From NCBI GenBank assembly GCA_003541875.1, contig DPLS01000273.1, positions 1-15,971 on the forward strand: DNA of 15,971 bases, written 5' to 3'. Every line of letters starts with the position of its first letter. The first letter of the stretch is position 1. A program made the translations under genes and the position numbers. Of the stretch, positions 13,494 through 15,971 are shown piece after piece. The DNA is from Bacteroidota bacterium. Lineage in GTDB: Bacteria; Bacteroidota; Ignavibacteria; UBA10030; UBA6906. A model generated the notes under the pieces. The model did not search any database, was not told the DNA's origin, and was given only the letters and a program-made list of their open reading frames with translations.

Positions 13494-14765
13494 CTATCCA
13501 AACCGTTTCTTCTCTGCCCACAATCCCAGCGCCGGATTTGAGATGAAGAAGACCTTCTCACCATCAGGCATGGTGTTGTAGCCATCGACGAGCTTCTCAG
13601 GATCGTACTTCTTCATCATTATTGCGAGATCGGCGTACCGAAAGTGAACGCCTTCAATGTCCCGCTGTGTAATATGACCGGGACAGTAGGTAATTGAAAA
13701 TCTCCCTTCCGATGAACCGTGAATCAAATGCGCTGCGGCTCCCAGACTGGACTGCAAGTCCTCACTATTCTTCACCAAACTCAGCACTTTTTCCGTTCCA
13801 ACATAGCCATGCTTGCGGATGAGCTTGTCGATTCCGGAATCCTCACCAAACTGTGCGAGCCCGGGGGCGAGAACGATAAGTTCCCCACCATCAGCAATCG
13901 CCATTCGTGTCCGGTAGATGCTCTTGTTCCCAAGCCACGTGCTTTTGAATTCAGCGGGATCGAGGTAGACAACCACTTTCTTCAACGGCTCGTCAAGCAA
14001 CTCGAAATTCACTTTCAGGGATAACTCAGCCGCTCGATTGAAGCACTCGCCATCGTCACCGATGAACAGCCCTCGCACAGCGAGTCTATTATGCTCATCT
14101 TTCTCGACAACGGTGAGGATGTAAATAATTGGGAGGCGTCGAGCAAACTTCTCCGAGCCATAGTTCAGCACACGACGCACTGGCGTATCGGCCCTTCCCA
14201 TGATACGCTCCATTCCATAAGCGGCGCCTAGGAAGTGTGTCTTGTTGATTCCGTCTCTACCGCCAGTCCCAATGAACACATTCTTGTTATGCCCGGCCAT
14301 ACCTATCACTTCGTGCGGAACGACCTGACCAATTGAGAGGATAAGATCGTACTCTCCTTCAACAAGCAGCTTGTCTACTTGGATCGGAATAGTGTAGTCA
14401 ACCTTGTCACCTGAGACCGTCTTCACAAAATCGGCCGGAACTTCACCCAAGGTAGCCAACCCTGCACGCCAGTCATGCACACGGAACAAGCTTCTCGGTA
14501 CTTTCCCGAACATCTTGCCGATCTCCGGGTCAGTCATGGGGTAGTGTGTCCCTATGGCGGGGAGAATATCTGTTAGTCTCTCTCTATAATACTCCCACGC
14601 AAGTTCTGTCAGCGGACCTGCCTGCGAGTGGAACCGGGTGAAGTCTGGCGGGATGGCCAATACTCGCTTCTTCTCACCGAGTTGGTCGAACACTTCAAAG
14701 AGCGCAGTTTTGATGTCCGTTTGAGTAAGGCTGTCATTTGGTGAACCATTGCCGAAGAGCATCAT
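13494..14765 (-). CDS. LarA-superfamily nickel-dependent hydroxyacid racemase/epimerase homologue
   Basis: The protein has 423 residues. Lactate racemase (LarA) uses a nickel pincer nucleotide covalently held by a lysine to move hydride at a hydroxyacid alpha carbon. The motif D-F-T-R at 41-44, the G-T-H with H74, H-E-V-I-G-M-A-G-H-N-K-N with H151 and K161, and H177 match the four functional residues of Lactiplantibacillus plantarum LarA (H108, H174, K184, H200). The spacings of 10 and 16 residues across the last three are identical. The active site therefore looks complete. The substrate cannot be lactate by default. Superfamily members are reported to act on malate, phenyllactate and gluconate, and the uronate neighbourhood points to a sugar acid. 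The cofactor makers LarB, LarC and LarE are not in the window. It starts 6 bp after the SDR gene. Confidence 0.85.
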   Translation of the reverse strand: MMLFGNGSPNDSLTQTDIKTALFEVFDQLGEKKRVLAIPPDFTRFHSQAGPLTELAWEYYRERLTDILPAIGTHYPMTDPEIGKMFGKVPRSLFRVHDWRAGLATLGEVPADFVKTVSGDKVDYTIPIQVDKLLVEGEYDLILSIGQVVPHEVIGMAGHNKNVFIGTGGRDGINKTHFLGAAYGMERIMGRADTPVRRVLNYGSEKFARRLPIIYILTVVEKDEHNRLAVRGLFIGDDGECFNRAAELSLKVNFELLDEPLKKVVVYLDPAEFKSTWLGNKSIYRTRMAIADGGELIVLAPGLAQFGEDSGIDKLIRKHGYVGTEKVLSLVKNSEDLQSSLGAAAHLIHGSSEGRFSITYCPGHITQRDIEGVHFRYADLAIMMKKYDPEKLVDGYNTMPDGEKVFFISNPALGLWAEKKRFG

Positions 14766-14771
14766 GGGGAC

Positions 14772-15605
14772 CTATACTCCGGAGTATGCCGAGAATCCAC
14801 CATCGACGGGAACAACAATGCCTGTTACGAATTTTGACGCCGGTGACAGCAGCCACATCACTGTTCCAAATAGATCCTCCGGATCACCAAACCGTCCCAT
14901 GGGAGTGTGGTCTATGATTTTCTTGCCCCGTTCAGTGAGCTTTCCCGTTTCCTTGTCCGTCAGCAAGTAGCGGTTTTGGTTCGTCAGGAAGAACCCCGGT
15001 GCAACTGCATTCACCCTGATGTTCGGTGATATCTCCTGCGCCATATACACTGCCAACCACTGTGTGAAGTTGCTAACGGCAGCCTTCGCCGCGGAGTAAG
15101 CGGCAATCCTCGTCAGCGGACGGAAGGCATTCATCGAGGAGATGTTCAAAATCACCCCTTCCTTCCGCTCAGCCATATGCTTGCCGACTATTTGCGATGG
15201 AATGATTGTTCCCAATAGGTTCAAGTCTGAGACGAACTTGATCGCATCCGGCGGCAAGTCGAAAAATGTGCTGGTGGCGCTGGTTGTCGCTTTCGGATTG
15301 TTTCCACCGGCGGCATTCACCAGGATATCTATCTTGCCAAACGCCTTGATCACCTGCTCGGTGGCATTTTGCATAATCTTTGGATCAAGCACGTCACCAT
15401 ACACCACAATAGCCCGATCTCCGACAGGCTCTATCCGTTTCATCAACGGTTCCGCCAGCGCAGGATCGCGGTCGACAATGGCGATGTTAGCATTGCATCC
15501 GAACAGTGCGCACCCAAGCTCTCCCGCCAAGACCCCTGCACCACCCGTTAGCATCACCGACTTGCCGGTGAAGTCATACATCTTACTCAATTCTTCAAGA
15601 TTCAT
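14772..15605 (-). CDS. uxuB: SDR-type D-mannonate oxidoreductase (fructuronate reductase)
   Basis: The protein has 277 residues, matching the Bacillus-type UxuB rather than the long polyol-dehydrogenase UxuB of E. coli. It would interconvert D-fructuronate and D-mannonate with NAD(P)H. The nucleotide motif T-G-G-A-G-V-L-A-G is at 20-28, N-A-A-G-G-N-N-P-K-A-T at 97-107, the catalytic serine at 156/157, Y170 and K174 in Y-S-A-A-K. The C-terminus P-M-G-R-F-G-D-P-E-D-L and P-V-D-G-G-F-S-A-Y-S-G-V is typical of this subgroup. A KduD-like 2-deoxygluconate dehydrogenase is the alternative, but those are usually shorter and lack the G-G-N-N-P-K-A-T segment. The RBS is poor. It is flanked by the transporter (59 bp upstream) and the LarA homologue (6 bp downstream). 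Confidence 0.82.
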   Translation of the reverse strand: MNLEELSKMYDFTGKSVMLTGGAGVLAGELGCALFGCNANIAIVDRDPALAEPLMKRIEPVGDRAIVVYGDVLDPKIMQNATEQVIKAFGKIDILVNAAGGNNPKATTSATSTFFDLPPDAIKFVSDLNLLGTIIPSQIVGKHMAERKEGVILNISSMNAFRPLTRIAAYSAAKAAVSNFTQWLAVYMAQEISPNIRVNAVAPGFFLTNQNRYLLTDKETGKLTERGKKIIDHTPMGRFGDPEDLFGTVMWLLSPASKFVTGIVVPVDGGFSAYSGV

Positions 15606-15664
15606 CGTCGTATCATGCAGGGAAGTTTGTGTTATGGAGCTGCATTAGTGCAGATCCAATGTGA

Positions 15665-15971
15665 CTATCCATTTGCCTTGACCTCGTTTATTTCAAATGG
15701 TTCGAAACGTCGTGCAAGGAAATGGTTTATAGCGAAGGCTATCAAATAGGCGAAAGCGCAAATAGAAAAAAGAACCGCATAGCCTCCTGTGACGTTTCCG
15801 GACGATTTGAACACATCGAGGAGTTTCCCCGTCACGATCGGGAAGATGATTCCACCAAGGGCACCAGCCATGCCGCCGATTCCGATAACAGAGGCCACTG
15901 CTCGTCTCGGAAACATATCAGAGACTGTAGTGAACAGGTTGGCCGACCATGCCTGATGTGCAGCACCCGCT
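15665..15971 (-). CDS. MFS hexuronate transporter, ExuT type (C-terminal part)
   Basis: Only the last 101 or so codons are in the window. The frame continues past the right edge, so the methionine at 15916 is internal. The stretch H-Q-A-W-S-A-N-L-F-T-T-V-S-D-M-F-P-R-R-A-V-A-S-V-I-G-I-G-G-M-A-G-A is the strongly conserved TM10-11 region of the anion:cation symporter (ExuT/GudP/DgoT) group, which moves hexuronates, galactonate or glucarate with H+. Two hydrophobic helices follow (about G-I-G-G to F-P-I-V, and Y-A-V-L-F-S to A-I-N-H-F). Hexuronate as the substrate is inferred from the downstream uxuB, kdgK and eda. It is probably the first or an early gene of the operon. Confidence 0.88.
   Translation of the reverse strand, partial: AGAAHQAWSANLFTTVSDMFPRRAVASVIGIGGMAGALGGIIFPIVTGKLLDVFKSSGNVTGGYAVLFSICAFAYLIAFAINHFLARRFEPFEINEVKANG

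Overview
The window is a bacterial chromosome segment in which every supported gene lies on the minus strand, so it is described here from the right end (upstream) to the left. The layout suggests one long hexuronate (pectin or alginate-type sugar acid) utilisation locus that also carries central-carbon and energy genes. The organism is probably a Bacteroidota/Chlorobi-group relative such as Ignavibacteria. This rests on gene types, the moderate base composition and an 'FAQS'-type secretory signal, and it is low confidence. One textbook TTGACA-N17-TATAAT promoter argues against Bacteroidia proper.

Right block (15971 to 9723): C-terminus of an ExuT-type MFS hexuronate transporter (cut by the window edge), a UxuB-type short-chain D-mannonate/fructuronate oxidoreductase, a LarA-superfamily nickel-dependent racemase/epimerase homologue with all four key residues kept, pdxB (4-phosphoerythronate dehydrogenase), gnd (6-phosphogluconate dehydrogenase), and a PfkB sugar-acid kinase paralogue. 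Most gaps are 6 to 60 bp, which suggests cotranscription.

Middle block (9606 to 5292): two tandem, paralogous soluble proteins of unknown function, each apparently built from two copies of a module of about 100 residues, then a membrane pyrophosphatase (hppA) of the K+-independent type (GNTTKA). This block is bracketed by two direct copies, 110 bp and 89% identical, of a kinase 3' end. One copy belongs to the intact kinase at 9723. The other (5106-5215) is an orphan remnant of a lost kinase gene.

Left block (5051 to 2931): 2-keto-3-deoxygluconate kinase (kdgK), then KDPG aldolase (eda) with a C-terminal glyoxalase/VOC-like domain, closed by a rho-independent-like hairpin at 2931-2954. Together with the transporter and UxuB this gives the route fructuronate -> mannonate -> (dehydratase not in window) -> KDG -> KDPG -> pyruvate + glyceraldehyde-3-phosphate. 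Beyond the terminator are a Tat-exported Gfo/Idh/MocA oxidoreductase, a 512-bp gene-free region holding a consensus sigma-70 promoter, a small secreted protein of unknown function, and the start of a secreted galactose-binding-like protein cut by the left edge.

The best candidates for something undescribed are the tandem two-module protein pair beside the proton pump, the LarA homologue whose substrate is likely a sugar acid, and the kinase-remnant direct repeats that flank the pump block.
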